A stretch of DNA of 64,000 nt from Pyricularia pennisetigena (taxonomy: Eukaryota > Ascomycota > Sordariomycetes > Magnaporthales > Pyriculariaceae). The position numbers were made by a program, and so were the translations under genes. The stretch lies in the NCBI RefSeq assembly GCF_004337985.1, contig NC_043741.1, forward strand, positions 2,983,348 to 3,047,347. Reading direction: 5' to 3'. Positions 11,414 through 21,831 of the stretch are shown piece after piece (the stretch's first letter is position 1; each line of letters starts with the position of its first letter). The notes under the pieces were generated by a model. It did not search any database, was not told the DNA's origin, and saw only the letters and a program-made list of their open reading frames with translations.

Positions 11414-13920
11414 ATGACGACGCGAGGTTCTCATACGACCGCGCGACTCAATTCAAGGCACAGCTACAATGGCTTCAACGCTGCACGCCCAATAGTTCTG
11501 GGCTTCGCGAAGCTTTTGGGCTTAGGCTTGTCCTCTGTCGCCGCCTCTCCCGTTCCTGCGACGCTCGGTCACGGCGGCATCGAGCTGCCCGAAGACGAAG
11601 ATGGTACTCCGAAATGGATTCTGTTTCTCTTTTCGGCCTTCTTGGTGCTTGCTGGTGGTGCTTTCGCCGGTCTAACCATCGCGTTCGTTCCCTGCCTCGA
11701 TCTCGACCCCCCGCGCTTCGAACCGCGAAGCTAATCTTGTATTTTTACTGGAACAGGTTGATGGGCCAAGACAGCATCTATCTGCAGGTCATTGCATCCG
11801 ACAAGGACGAGCCCCAGCATAAGAACGCTAAGCGCGTGTACAAGCTGCTCGAAGCTGGGAAACATTGGGTTCTTGTTACACTTCTATTGGCCAATGTGGT
11901 TGTCAACGAGTCGCTCCCAGTTGTTCTTGACCGTTGTCTCGGTGGTGGTGTTGCCGCTATTGTCGGCAGCACCGCTTTGATCGGTAAGATGGAACCGTCG
12001 TCACCTGCTCCAGCTAAAGCACGGGAAACACATCAAAGTTTAATGAGCAAAACTGACATCCTGCCAATGACGGCCGAACAGTTATCTTTGGAGAAGTCGT
12101 TCCGCAATCCGTCTGCGTACGATATGGCCTTCAGATTGGTGGGTACATGTCCAAGCCCGTTTTGGCGCTTATGTACTTGACCGCACCGCTCTCTTGGCCG
12201 ACTGCAAAGCTGCTCGACTGGATTCTCGGAGAAGATCACGGCACTGTTTACAAGAAGAGTGGTCTGAAGACGCTGGTCACCTTGCACAAGTCACTTGGTG
12301 TCGCTAGCGAACGACTCAACAAGGACGAAGTCACAATCATCAGCGCCGTCCTGGATCTCAAGGAGAAGCCCGTCTCGTCTGTCATGACCCCAATGGATGA
12401 TGTGTTCGTCATGTCGGAGGATACGGTGCTCGATGAGCCTACCATGGACAAGATCCTGTCCGCTGGCTACTCTCGTATTCCTATCCATGAATCCGGCAAT
12501 CCGACAAACTTCTTGGGCATGCTGTTGGTGAAGATCTTGATTACCTACGATCCGGAGGATGCCATGCGCGTCAAAGATTTTCCTTTGGCAACGCTACCCG
12601 AGACACGACCCGAGACTAGCTGCCTCGACATCGTCAATTACTTCCAGGAGGGGAAATCGCACATGGTCTTGGTATCCGAGTCCCCTGGAAACTCCTCCGG
12701 TGCTTTGGGAGTCGTCACCTTGGAGGACGTTATTGAAGAGCTCATTGGAGAGTAGGTTCAAGCTCCCCTCGTGCTGCTGACGAGTTTTGGTCTTTGACAT
12801 GATAACCAACAATCGATCTTGCAGGGAAATTATTGACGAGTCAGATGTCTACGTCGATGTTCACAAGGCAATCCGGCGCCTACATCCAGCCCCTAACGCG
12901 CAGATCTTTCGGAGACACTCGCTCAACATGACATCCAAGTCGCAAGAGAACGTCAGGGCTGATGTTAATGGCAAAGATTCGCTGGCTCCTACTTCAGTCC
13001 CAGAAGCTACCAACAATATTGGGGCCGATTCTCGACTGTCGAGTAGTCCGAAGACTACCTTTTTGATGCGACGAAGCTCCGCAGGGCAAGACGGGCAGAT
13101 GGTTTCCTCCCCTGTGCCAGTCCGCACCAACCTCGACGACATTCGGGAACACCTCAAACATCTTGGCCCCTCGAACCCAGCGAACAACCCGAAGAACACA
13201 CGCCTTACTTCTGTCAAGATCAAGCCAGGCAGCGGCTCCCACGGGCAGGCGTTGCGTTCACCGTTGCCTGATGTCCCGCCAGGCACTGTCCATGAAAACC
13301 CCGACGTACTGATCCGTCTCAGCGAACCGAACGACCACGACGCTGATGAACAGACGGCACTCCTGTCTCACAACAACATGGCTTCCAAGGATGGCGTACA
13401 TGCACTTCGTCAAAGTTACGGTGCTGCGTCAGCTACGGATGCTCAACAGCGTGTTTTATCCTCGTCTCCCCAGCAGTCTACCAATGTTCCTGATACGTCC
13501 AACAAGAGCGATGACAACGCGCAAAAGCCCAGAGAGCGAACCCAGTCTGGAATCTACAACAGGATTGGACCCGTAGCAGAGACAAGTCCAACTCGTGATT
13601 CATACACCGGGAGAAGCAGTCCTACATCCGAACGCAGCGGCCCCACAACGCCTTTGCCTAAGCGGTCGACGGTTCGCAGTGGTAGCATCACGGAGAATGT
13701 TTTCGAGTCGGAGCGGGGCTTCCGAAAGGTTGTCCTTGAAACCAACAGCTCCAATGAAGACGAGGACGAGATTGAAGAGAATGCAACCCACTCGGCTGCG
13801 GAGGCAGACAGCAGTCCCCAGGGCAAGGGCGCCTGGAGCTCTAACAATGAGGAAGGACAAGAGAATGGCTCAAAGGGTGCCAAGAAGAAGAACAAGCGCA
13901 AGAAGAAAGGCAAATCCTAG
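11414..13920 (+). CDS. MAM3: CNNM/MAM3-type membrane protein with DUF21 and CBS domains
   Basis: Four exons (11414-11682, 11757-11983, 12082-12751, 12825-13920) encode 753 residues. The order is an N-terminal hydrophobic signal-like segment, then the DUF21/CNNM transmembrane domain with about four helices (around [49 protein letters not shown] and [15 protein letters not shown]). A paired CBS domain follows, with the family signature [10 protein letters not shown] and ending [17 protein letters not shown]. The last ~350 residues are disordered and end in a Lys-rich stretch. Yeast Mam3 is a vacuolar protein affecting metal homeostasis, and human CNNMs act on magnesium; a similar transport or regulatory role is inferred. 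Intron removal rebuilds GLTIALMGQD, ALIVIFGE and ELIGEEIIDE, so the model is firm. The first donor is GTTCGT, a less common form. Confidence 0.93.
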
Positions 13921-14357
13921 GCCGATTTTTTGTCTCAGGCTACGAGAACCTCTGTTGCACCGCCAAAGTTTGAGTTATCGGTTTGAGGGGAGGCATTGGA
14001 GAAGCAAATACGTGGTGAAGGATGAAGGGTTTCGACGGGTTAATCGAAAAGGTTATGGGTATTCTGTACGATGGTATAAGCGATGAGCATCGTTAATTAG
14101 GCTGGGCACCGCGGCAAATACTTGGTGAGAGTCGTATGTAATTTATTGAGGCACACAACGCGGTCTACACGTATAGGGTCCGAAAGCTTTCCTATAGTAT
14201 TTCAATGGTTTCTTGGGGAAAAAAATTAAACAAATAAATAAAAAAAAGAGCGTCAGGTGGTACACATTAGGGAAATGCACTAGTCTTGAATTAGTTTACA
14301 ACTATTCTGGTTTTCTTTTCAATCCTCTTATAGTTAGATTAAACGAGATACCACAGT
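13921..14357. other. Convergent intergenic region between the MAM3-like gene and HIS4
   Basis: This 437 bp stretch lies between two gene ends. It is AT-rich on the right, with an A-rich tract near 14217-14248. It probably holds both 3' ends; no gene is visible. Confidence 0.6.
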
Positions 14358-17050
14358 CTACTGGCTGGCTTGCTTGTTCATGTGTTCCATACGAATGCTG
14401 ACAGCCCTCCTATGAGCCTCAAGCTCCTCAACCTTGGCCAGCTCCATGACGGCCTCGCCAACGTTGCGAAGACCGTCCGCCGTAAGATTGGAGCTGGTAA
14501 TGTGCTTGACAAACGAGCCAAGGTTGACGCCCGAGTATTGCTTTGCGTAACCGTACGTCGCTGTTGACAGAAGGAAGGAAAAATGGTTAGCACTGAGACG
14601 GCAGATGCTTCCTCACGCTTTTGCACCTGATGGGCATTTCCAAGGGTAGACTTACGGAGCGAATGGTTGACGCCAGCAGAATAATCGCCGACGCTCTCCG
14701 GCGTCCATTGCCCGATGAACACGCTGCCGGCATTCATGACCATGTCGACGACGGCCTCTGCGTCCTTGAGCTGCAGGATGAGGTGCTCCGGGGCGTAGTC
14801 GTTGCTGATGCGCATGGCCTCCTCGATGTTGCGGACCGAGATGGTGATGGAATGCTTAATGCTGCCCCTGACGATGTCGACCCTCGGCAGCGCCATGGCC
14901 TGCTTGTGGACCTCGTCCTCGATGGCTTTTAGGCCTGCCTCGTCCAGGTCGACGGCGATGAGGACGACCTGGCTGTCGACACCGTGCTCGGCCTGGGAGA
15001 GAAGGTCCGACGCGACAAAGGCCGGGTTGGCGTCGCGATCGGCAATGACGAGGACCTCGGATGGGCCGGCCGGCATGTCGATGCCGACGCCGGCGTTGGT
15101 GTCATTGCTGACGAGCATCTTAGCCGCCGTAACGAACTGGTTTCCGGGGCCGAGGATCTTGTCGACCTTGGTGACGCTCTCGGTGCCGTATGCCATGGCA
15201 GCGACAGCCTGCGCGCCGCCGGCGAGCACGATGCTCTCGGCCCCAACCTTGTGCGCGACGTAGACGATCTCGGGTGTCACGGTGCCGTCCTGGCGCGGCG
15301 GGGAGGCGAGCACGATGCGCTGGCAGCCGGCCACCATGGCAGGGACGCCGAGCATGAGGGCCGTCGATGGCAGCACGGCCGTGCCGCCGGGCACGTACAG
15401 ACCCACACGTTCGATGGGCCGGCTGAAGCGGCTGCACACAACGCCGGGCATCGTCTCGACACGCAGGGGCTTGTCCTCCTTCTGGGCCGCGTGGAACTTG
15501 CGGATGTTCTCGAACGAGACGTCGATGGCCTTGGCCGTCTCGGGAGACAGGCGCATCATCTCCTCGGGGAAGGGCGCCTTGAGGACGGGTGACGTCAGGG
15601 ACGTTGCCTTCTCGAATTTGTGCGTGTATGACAAGACTGCCTTGTCGCCGTTGGTGCGCACATCGTCGACTATGGGGCCGATGATCTTCATGATGGCGTC
15701 CGAAGACTTTTGGGACGGGCGCTTCAGGGCTTCTTGGATTTCGGCAACCGAGCTTTGGCTGACGTCGAGGACCTTCATTGCGATCCTGTCAGAAGTTGCC
15801 TCCATGGCAGCAGGCGCAGGAGCTGTTGCGGGCGCACTGGGTGCACTGGGTTTGATACCCTCCTTCTCGGCCCATTTGCCCTTGGCATCTCCCGTCCTAC
15901 GCTTTACCTTCCAGCTCTTGGCGTCAAGGTTTCTCTCAATATCACTCAGACTGACGCCAGAAGCAACTGCCTTTGTCAGGGCAAAGTAGATAAGGTCGGC
16001 GGCCTCAAAGGCAATGTTCTCCTTGGTCTTTGCGTCGCAAAGCTCCTCGGCCTCCTCCATGATCTTAGCCCTCAGGAGTTTCTCATCTGAAAACAACCTG
16101 GCAGTGTAGGAGCCTGCGGGAGCCGACTCTTTGCGTTGTTTGAGTGTTTGTTCCAGCTTGGCAATGCCTCCGAGGTTTCCAAAGCAACTAAACTGGTCAA
16201 GGTGACAAAATTGGCCCTTTTGTCTAACGACAAACTTGAGAGCATCGTTGTCGCAGTCAAGAGAGATTCGAACCAACTCTTGGGTGTCTCCCGATGTGGC
16301 TCCCTTGTACCATAGGCCACGCTTGCGACTTTGGTAGACACCCGTGCAAGTCCGCAAGGCCTCTCCGATGCTCTCCTCGCTGCTGTATACCAATCCCAGA
16401 GCGATTCCACTATCATCAGTGACCACCGTGGGAAGCAGCTTGTCCCCCCTATCCGATGTCCAGTTTGATGCCAAAAGCTTGGAAACCGGAACTTTCCCGC
16501 CGGTGGCATCCTTGGTAGAAGTACACAGCCTAGATGCCGGCAAGATAACAATGGCATGCACTTGTCGGGCCAGGGCTGCGCAAAGCTCCAAGTCGGCACC
16601 ATCTGCTGGCCTGATGAACATGAGTGTGCCCTTTTTGGAGTTGAGTTGCTGGACCAGTGTTGAAACATCGCCGCTTGCATCTATGCCGCTTACGAGCAGG
16701 CCACCCTCTGTCGATGAGACCTGCAAAGAGGCCCCGTCAACAGCCTGCGCAACCCTTGAACCGAGTTCCTCATATTCCTTTAGTTGCTCCGGTTTAACAA
16801 AGACTTTCCTGGCACCACTATCAAGCAGGGACAATATGTCGTCGGCAGACTCGAGTTGAGTCACATCCAGATACGGTTCGAACGCAAAGGTGCCAGGCTG
16901 TAAAAAACTCCTCACATCACCAAAATTCTGCGGGGTGACCTCGAAGAATATCGTGCCAAGACAAGCGAGCTGCTCCTTGGACAGGCCGGTCTCGCCACTC
17001 AGGTTGGGCGAAGCATCAACAATGAAGGGCAACGGTAGTGTTGACTCCAT
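14358..17050 (-). CDS. HIS4: Trifunctional histidine biosynthesis protein (PRA-cyclohydrolase / PRA-ATP pyrophosphatase / histidinol dehydrogenase)
   Basis: It catalyses steps 2, 3 and the last two oxidations of histidine synthesis in the cytosol. Two exons (17050-14656, 14560-14358) give 865 residues. Around residues 205-300 is the phosphoribosyl-AMP cyclohydrolase part, with SLDCDNDALKF and the CHLDQFSCFG metal-site motif. Next, at about 305-385, is the phosphoribosyl-ATP pyrophosphatase part (KIMEEAEELCDA, FEAADLIYFAL). From about 430 to the end is histidinol dehydrogenase, with VGLYVPGGTAVLPSTA, AGGAQAVAAMAYGTE, KILGPGNQFV and MPAGPSEVLVIAD. The intron near the 3' end is required: it replaces an out-of-frame tail with the conserved HSLPTYGYAKQYSGVNL C-terminus. 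I did not find a canonical TGACTCA general-control site in the 0.86 kb promoter shared with TAF9. Confidence 0.98.
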
Positions 17051-17911
17051 TGTGGATTAACCAGGTATGTAGACAATTGGCTACGCCAGTTGCCAATGGC
17101 TCGCTCTGGGCAGAAGCAATGAATGCAGTTGCGAAATGAGGGGCTTTGTTTATGTGACGATGGTAGGGACTTTGCCCGCGAGATAGCTCAGCAGTTTTGG
17201 TATGACAAAATAGTATAGTTTTTCTCCCCCTTTGATTGAGTGACAGGTAAACATGAAAGTCGAGTATTGTAACAATCAGTCATAGGGTTAGTCATGCAAC
17301 AAAATCAGAACTTTTTTTTTTTTTCGATTTCAATCGCCTCCCGGGAATCGGCGCTTCTTTCGTCATGCTCACGACGGCTAAAATCACCTCAGAGGGGCAA
17401 GGAAGCCCCACTACGCGACATCGCGTGAAATATTATCCATGGCACTTTACGGCGTATAGAGAGAACGGGCGTCTTGGGTTTTGATCGCAGGAACACAAGA
17501 CCCATAAATAAATCGAGAGCAAGGATCAAGCTCTTAAGCTGTGGCCTGTGCGCTTTATTACCAGGGACGGTTACTCCGGCCGGGGCGCATGCGCGTAGAA
17601 CTGGCTGCAGAAAGCTTCACGCGACATATTGAATTCGATTCTCATTCCGTCGCATCCTACTGTGCTCCAGCATCCAATCTCGCATCGATAACGTCGGCCA
17701 ATCCCACCAGAGACGTTCAGTAGTGACTATCCAAATGGCAGATATCAGGTCCTCTTAGCATTGACGCGAACGATATACCCATAGCGCCACGAGCCGCATC
17801 CAAGCTCCATCCACCTCGTTTTGAAATAGATCGCGGCGAAGCTCTCAATTCCCTCCCATACAACTTCTAAACACCCATAAGTTTTCAGAAAATCACAAAT
17901 CCGTCCAAAGA
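17051..17911. other. Divergent promoter HIS4 / TAF9
   Basis: This 0.86 kb stretch lies between two start codons. It contains a T tract at about 17311-17324 and two weak AP-1-like words (CAGTCAT near 17277, TTAGTCAT near 17286). A 60-codon frame at 17541 has no motif and I do not count it as a gene. Confidence 0.55.
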
Positions 17912-18748
17912 ATGTCAACAACAGCCTCTCAACCAAACGGCGTGCCACCGGCATCCGGCAGCCAACAGACCCAAACCACAAACGCATTCAGCTCCCAGCA
18001 ATCATCATCACAACAAGTACCGGCCGCCGGCCAACCATCACAACCCGCCGGAGCCGGCGGCGCCTCTCAATCACAGCAGCCGCAGGCCGACAGCACGCCT
18101 GCCCCGCGGCCGCGCGACGCCCGCACCATCGAGCTCCTGCTGACGGCGCAGGGCGTGACGGCGTTTGAGCCACGGGTGCCCCTCCTCCTCCTCGATTTCG
18201 CCTACCGGCACACGGCCGCCGTGCTGTCGGACGCGCTGCACCTGGCTGGCGATCCCTACACGACACACGCTGGCGCCAAACCGTCGGCCGCGCAGAACGC
18301 CACGGCCAGCGCCCCGAGCGGCGGCGACGCCAGCGTCTCAGCCTCGTCCATCCAGGTCGCCATCGCCAGCAGGCTGGCCTTCCAGTTCCGCGGCGGCGGG
18401 AGCACCTCCAAGGAGTTCCTGCTCGAGATGGCCCGCGAGCGCAACAAGGCCGCCCTGCCGCGCATAATGCCGCACGAGTGGGGCGTCAGGCTGCCCAGCG
18501 AGCGGTTCGTGCTGAGCGGCAACGCCTGGGGGTTGACGGATACGTGGGGGCCGGGCGAGGCTGGGATTGATGACGATGATGACGACGACTCAGAGGATGC
18601 GGATGCCGAGATGAGAGATGCCATGGAGGGCGTGGAGACGCAAGGCGGCGATCAGGTCGATGAGGAGGTCGGCGGCGAGCCGGTTGAAGGAGGCACTGTC
18701 GACGATGTCTTTGGGGATGATGTCGACGAGGAGATGGCTGAGGAGTGA
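17912..18748 (+). CDS. TAF9: TFIID/SAGA subunit TAF9
   Basis: A histone-fold TBP-associated factor that pairs with TAF6 in TFIID and SAGA. The single exon has 278 codons. The first ~65 residues are Gln/Ser/Ala-rich. The histone fold starts at [19 protein letters not shown] and continues with [25 protein letters not shown]; after a low-complexity insert it finishes with [15 protein letters not shown]. The family signature [27 protein letters not shown] follows in parts. The C-terminus is a strongly acidic Asp/Glu tail. Yeast Taf9 is shorter in its N-terminal region; a Gln-rich extension is plausible in filamentous fungi. Divergent from HIS4 and convergent with PAH1. No intron is needed. Confidence 0.93.
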   Translation: MSTTASQPNGVPPASGSQQTQTTNAFSSQQSSSQQVPAAGQPSQPAGAGGASQSQQPQADSTPAPRPRDARTIELLLTAQGVTAFEPRVPLLLLDFAYRHTAAVLSDALHLAGDPYTTHAGAKPSAAQNATASAPSGGDASVSASSIQVAIASRLAFQFRGGGSTSKEFLLEMARERNKAALPRIMPHEWGVRLPSERFVLSGNAWGLTDTWGPGEAGIDDDDDDDSEDADAEMRDAMEGVETQGGDQVDEEVGGEPVEGGTVDDVFGDDVDEEMAEE

Positions 18749-19255
18749 GGAGGCCCCGCTACGATACCGGCTGTGGGAGTACAACCAATTTACTTTGACA
18801 AAGGGCCTTCATATTGAGATAGCAGGGGGTTCCCATAGCGTGGGGCTACTTTGAGCAATGGCGAGAGGCATAGCTTCCCACCCAGGATTCTGTCTGCTTC
18901 TATTAGCGCAACGATGCCAAATGCATTCATTATTCGGGGACAGGGAACAAAGCTTCTCGATGTCCTTGATCCGGGGACTGAGTCCGTTAAGAGCATGCAA
19001 ACCCAGATTCGGTGATGAAGCAGTCACCAACAGACCCCCACATGCTGTACTGGCACAACCAATTTAGTCAGAAACTGGCCACATTGAATCCTCGATTCGA
19101 TTATTGCTACGTTTGCACAAGAACACTTATGGTACATGTCTATAGGCTGCGATCTTGCGCAAACAAAAACCTACCAAAAAGAAAACAAAACTCCTCATGC
19201 TATGCAGTAATAACCTTGAAAAATCCAGAAAATGCCCCTCCCCAACGTAAGAAGA

Positions 19256-19321
<66 letters not shown>

Positions 19322-19457
19322 AAGAAAACCTCTTCAGACCAATACCTGGTGTGGCGCTGTTGAAGCTGCCTCCCACACGGCGCCAGTTTTTCCCCAGATG
19401 AACCGATCGTACGGGTTTGGTGTCTATGTGTAATTAAGCTGCTAGAAAATAAAGAGC
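18749..19457. other. Convergent intergenic region TAF9 / PAH1
   Basis: This 0.7 kb stretch lies between two stop codons. It contains the GA microsatellite described separately and several mutually overlapping short frames. I see no gene. Confidence 0.6.
19263..19317. repeat. (AG)n microsatellite, about 27 units
   Basis: An uninterrupted AG dinucleotide run of about 55 bp. It lies about 140 bp past the PAH1 stop codon, so in the PAH1 messenger it would be a CU run in the 3' untranslated region if transcription extends that far. Confidence 0.97.
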
Positions 19458-21831
19458 TCAACGATGCATGTCCCCATTGACCTGGAGGTTCTTGACCCCC
19501 GTGATGACCTCGGCATCGACGTCGGTAACAGCATCTTTCGGAGCTGAGCTCTTCTTTCCATTCACAGTTGATGCAGCAGGGGATCTACCCCGAACAGCAA
19601 TGTCCTCATCTTCACTTTGCATCGCTTCGTCGTCGTCTTCATCATCCTCCTCCCCATCGGCGTCTTCCTGCTCAAAAACAGCCGAGTCCTCCAACATCTC
19701 TTGGCCGTCCTCATAGTATACACTGCCCTCATCGACCGAGTTGCGCGAGATGTAGCTTTCGCCCATAGCGTCGCCAGCCTCATCGTCGTCAGCATATTGG
19801 CTCTCATCGTCGTCCTCGTCGTCTTCGGCATCGTCCCTGTTGACCTCGTCCGAGTCGCTGGCGGAAAATTCGTCAATCTCGAGGGGTTGATCGCGCCAGT
19901 ACTTGAAGTCGGTGAATTCCTCGCCGCCACCCTTGACCAGGGTGCTCACGGGTGGAAAATAGTGCTCCACAATCTCCGACATGCTAAGGTAGCTCAACTT
20001 GAGCTTGTTCAGACTGAGAAGATCCAGGGAAACCTCAGCATTGGAGTTGATAGTAAATATGCGAGTCCGTGGCACGTCCACAGTGCGATACGAGATCTGA
20101 TCCGTTAGTCTGTTACCGAAGCCGGCATAGAAAGGATGATGATCAGGCCCGTACAGGCTCTTGATGTCCCGGAGCGTCGCCATCTTGAACACATGGGGCT
20201 TGCGCAGGTAGATTTCGCGGCGCAAAGCTGCCATGGTACGGTCTGGGGAGAGAATGGTTGGACCTCGCGGGAGTCGATAGCCATCTTGCACAATGTTGTG
20301 CAAGTAAGCCCGGGTTGTATCTGCCTGACCAACCGAACGGCTGGTGAGGTACATGATATTGTACCCATTGTTCTGAATGTCAGTGTAGAGTTTGGCGACT
20401 CCAGCGTGTGTCCAATCTCGTCCGATCATGTTGAGCACGTGCCCCAACGCATCTGACTTGGTTATAGTGCCGTCGATATCTGAAATGACGACAGGGGTCT
20501 CGTGTTTCCAAAGGTACATGTTCGCAGAGCACGTAGCTCTGTTCACCGTGAAACTGAGAGTGTTTTCACCCGACTTGAGGTTCATGGCCTTCAGCTGGTC
20601 GCTGGTAAGGCGCAAGGTCTTGGCATAGTTCCTGTTCGGGTCACCTGCAGTAGTAGAGCCTGGCGACGAGGGAGGAGTCTGTACGAGCCGCAGTTGGCCG
20701 ACGTCAGACTCTGTCCTCCTATGAACAGGGGTCTGCGCAGTTCCAGAGCTGTCGTCGCTATGGTACCCCGGGTCTGAAGCAGCATCGATGGCTACGGTGG
20801 GGTTGTTGAAGGAAGTCTCCATCATCCTCTTCATGGCAGCCTCCTTGGCCTCCTCACTGTGATAAATCCACAGGTTCGCCTGCTCGTCCATACCAATGAG
20901 CGCGCCAACATCGTAGTTTCCATCTAGCTCCTGTGAGAGCACCTTGCGTGCAAGGATCTCAGCGCGAAACGCGTCCTCTTCGTTGTTCTTCATGTCACTC
21001 ATATCAAGCATCAAGTCGCCTTCTTCGGTTACTTGTGTGCGGATGTTGACGGCTGCGAGTTCCCTGGAGAGTGTCACAGCCCGCCCCAGTGCCTCGCCAC
21101 GCGTGAGAGGAGGCGGGCTTTGGGATCGGTCGGAGGGGTTCGCGAGATCAAGCGACATGTCTTCGACATCGAGGTTCGAAGACGGCCTGCGCGCCCGTTG
21201 CCTCAAGATGTCGTCGCTGTGAGGGCGGTGCTCGAAATTGTCCCATTCTCCCGATTTATGCCGGCGGATGGAAAGCTCGGGCGAAGTCGAGGATGGTGTG
21301 AGAAGACCTAGGATTAACACATGTCAATAGCTGCCGATACCAACCGCTGCATCAAAGCCAATGAATGCACACACCATCTTGTGCCAAACCAGACTGGATT
21401 ATGGCCGGCTGGGGACGGACCGGTCCCGGCGAACGGGACTTCCTGGACTCTCCATCCAGCTCAAAGACTTCCGGGTCTTGAAGGCCTGGCTGCTGAGGCT
21501 CAAAAGGCGGGCTTGAAGCAGGCGACACTATCGGCGAAGTCTGCATGCTCTTTGGGATATTGTCGGTAGTCTCGAAGACGAAGAAGGCCTCTCCGCCTTC
21601 GCCGAGCTTCATCGAGTATGGTTGCTTCACTCCATTTACTCTAAACTCGACCTTCTTCTCGTAGGGTCGTAACAGTGAAAACTTGCCGAAGCGCACATGG
21701 AATGGGGAGCACAGCAGTGAGCCGTCCTCCTGCTCGACGACGATAACGTCGATAGCGCCGCTGAGAGTAGCCGGGTTGATCGAGTTCCATGCCGTTGAGA
21801 CCGAGTCGCTCAGATTCCTGACGTACTGCAT
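19458..21831 (-). CDS. PAH1: Phosphatidate phosphatase, lipin family
   Basis: A Mg-dependent enzyme that dephosphorylates phosphatidate to diacylglycerol, controlling the balance between storage lipid and membrane phospholipid. Two exons (21831-21375, 21307-19458) give 768 residues. Residues 1-110 form the N-LIP domain (MQYVRNLSDSVSTAWNSINPA, then the GEGGEAFFVFET segment with its essential Gly). The catalytic HAD-like C-LIP domain starts near residue 420 with PVVISDIDGTITKSD, the DxDxT motif, followed by YNIMYLTSRSVGQAD. The C-terminal ~170 residues are highly acidic, with several Asp/Glu runs; in yeast an acidic tail helps docking to the Nem1-Spo7 phosphatase. The ATG at 21831 is where N-LIP begins; the upstream frame is open but not lipin-like. 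The (AG)n repeat lies just past the stop. Confidence 0.97.

Noticed and set aside
14802..16090. Long plus-strand frames antisense to HIS4
   Set aside because: They are opposite a strongly conserved GC-rich coding sequence and have composition expected of such shadows.
17051..17911. General-control (CPC1/Gcn4) binding site upstream of HIS4
   Set aside because: Only weak partial matches (CAGTCAT, TTAGTCAT) were seen; no TGACTCA.
19195..19461. Minus-strand frame with a Ser-Leu repeat
   Set aside because: The repeat is only the translation of the AG/CT microsatellite.
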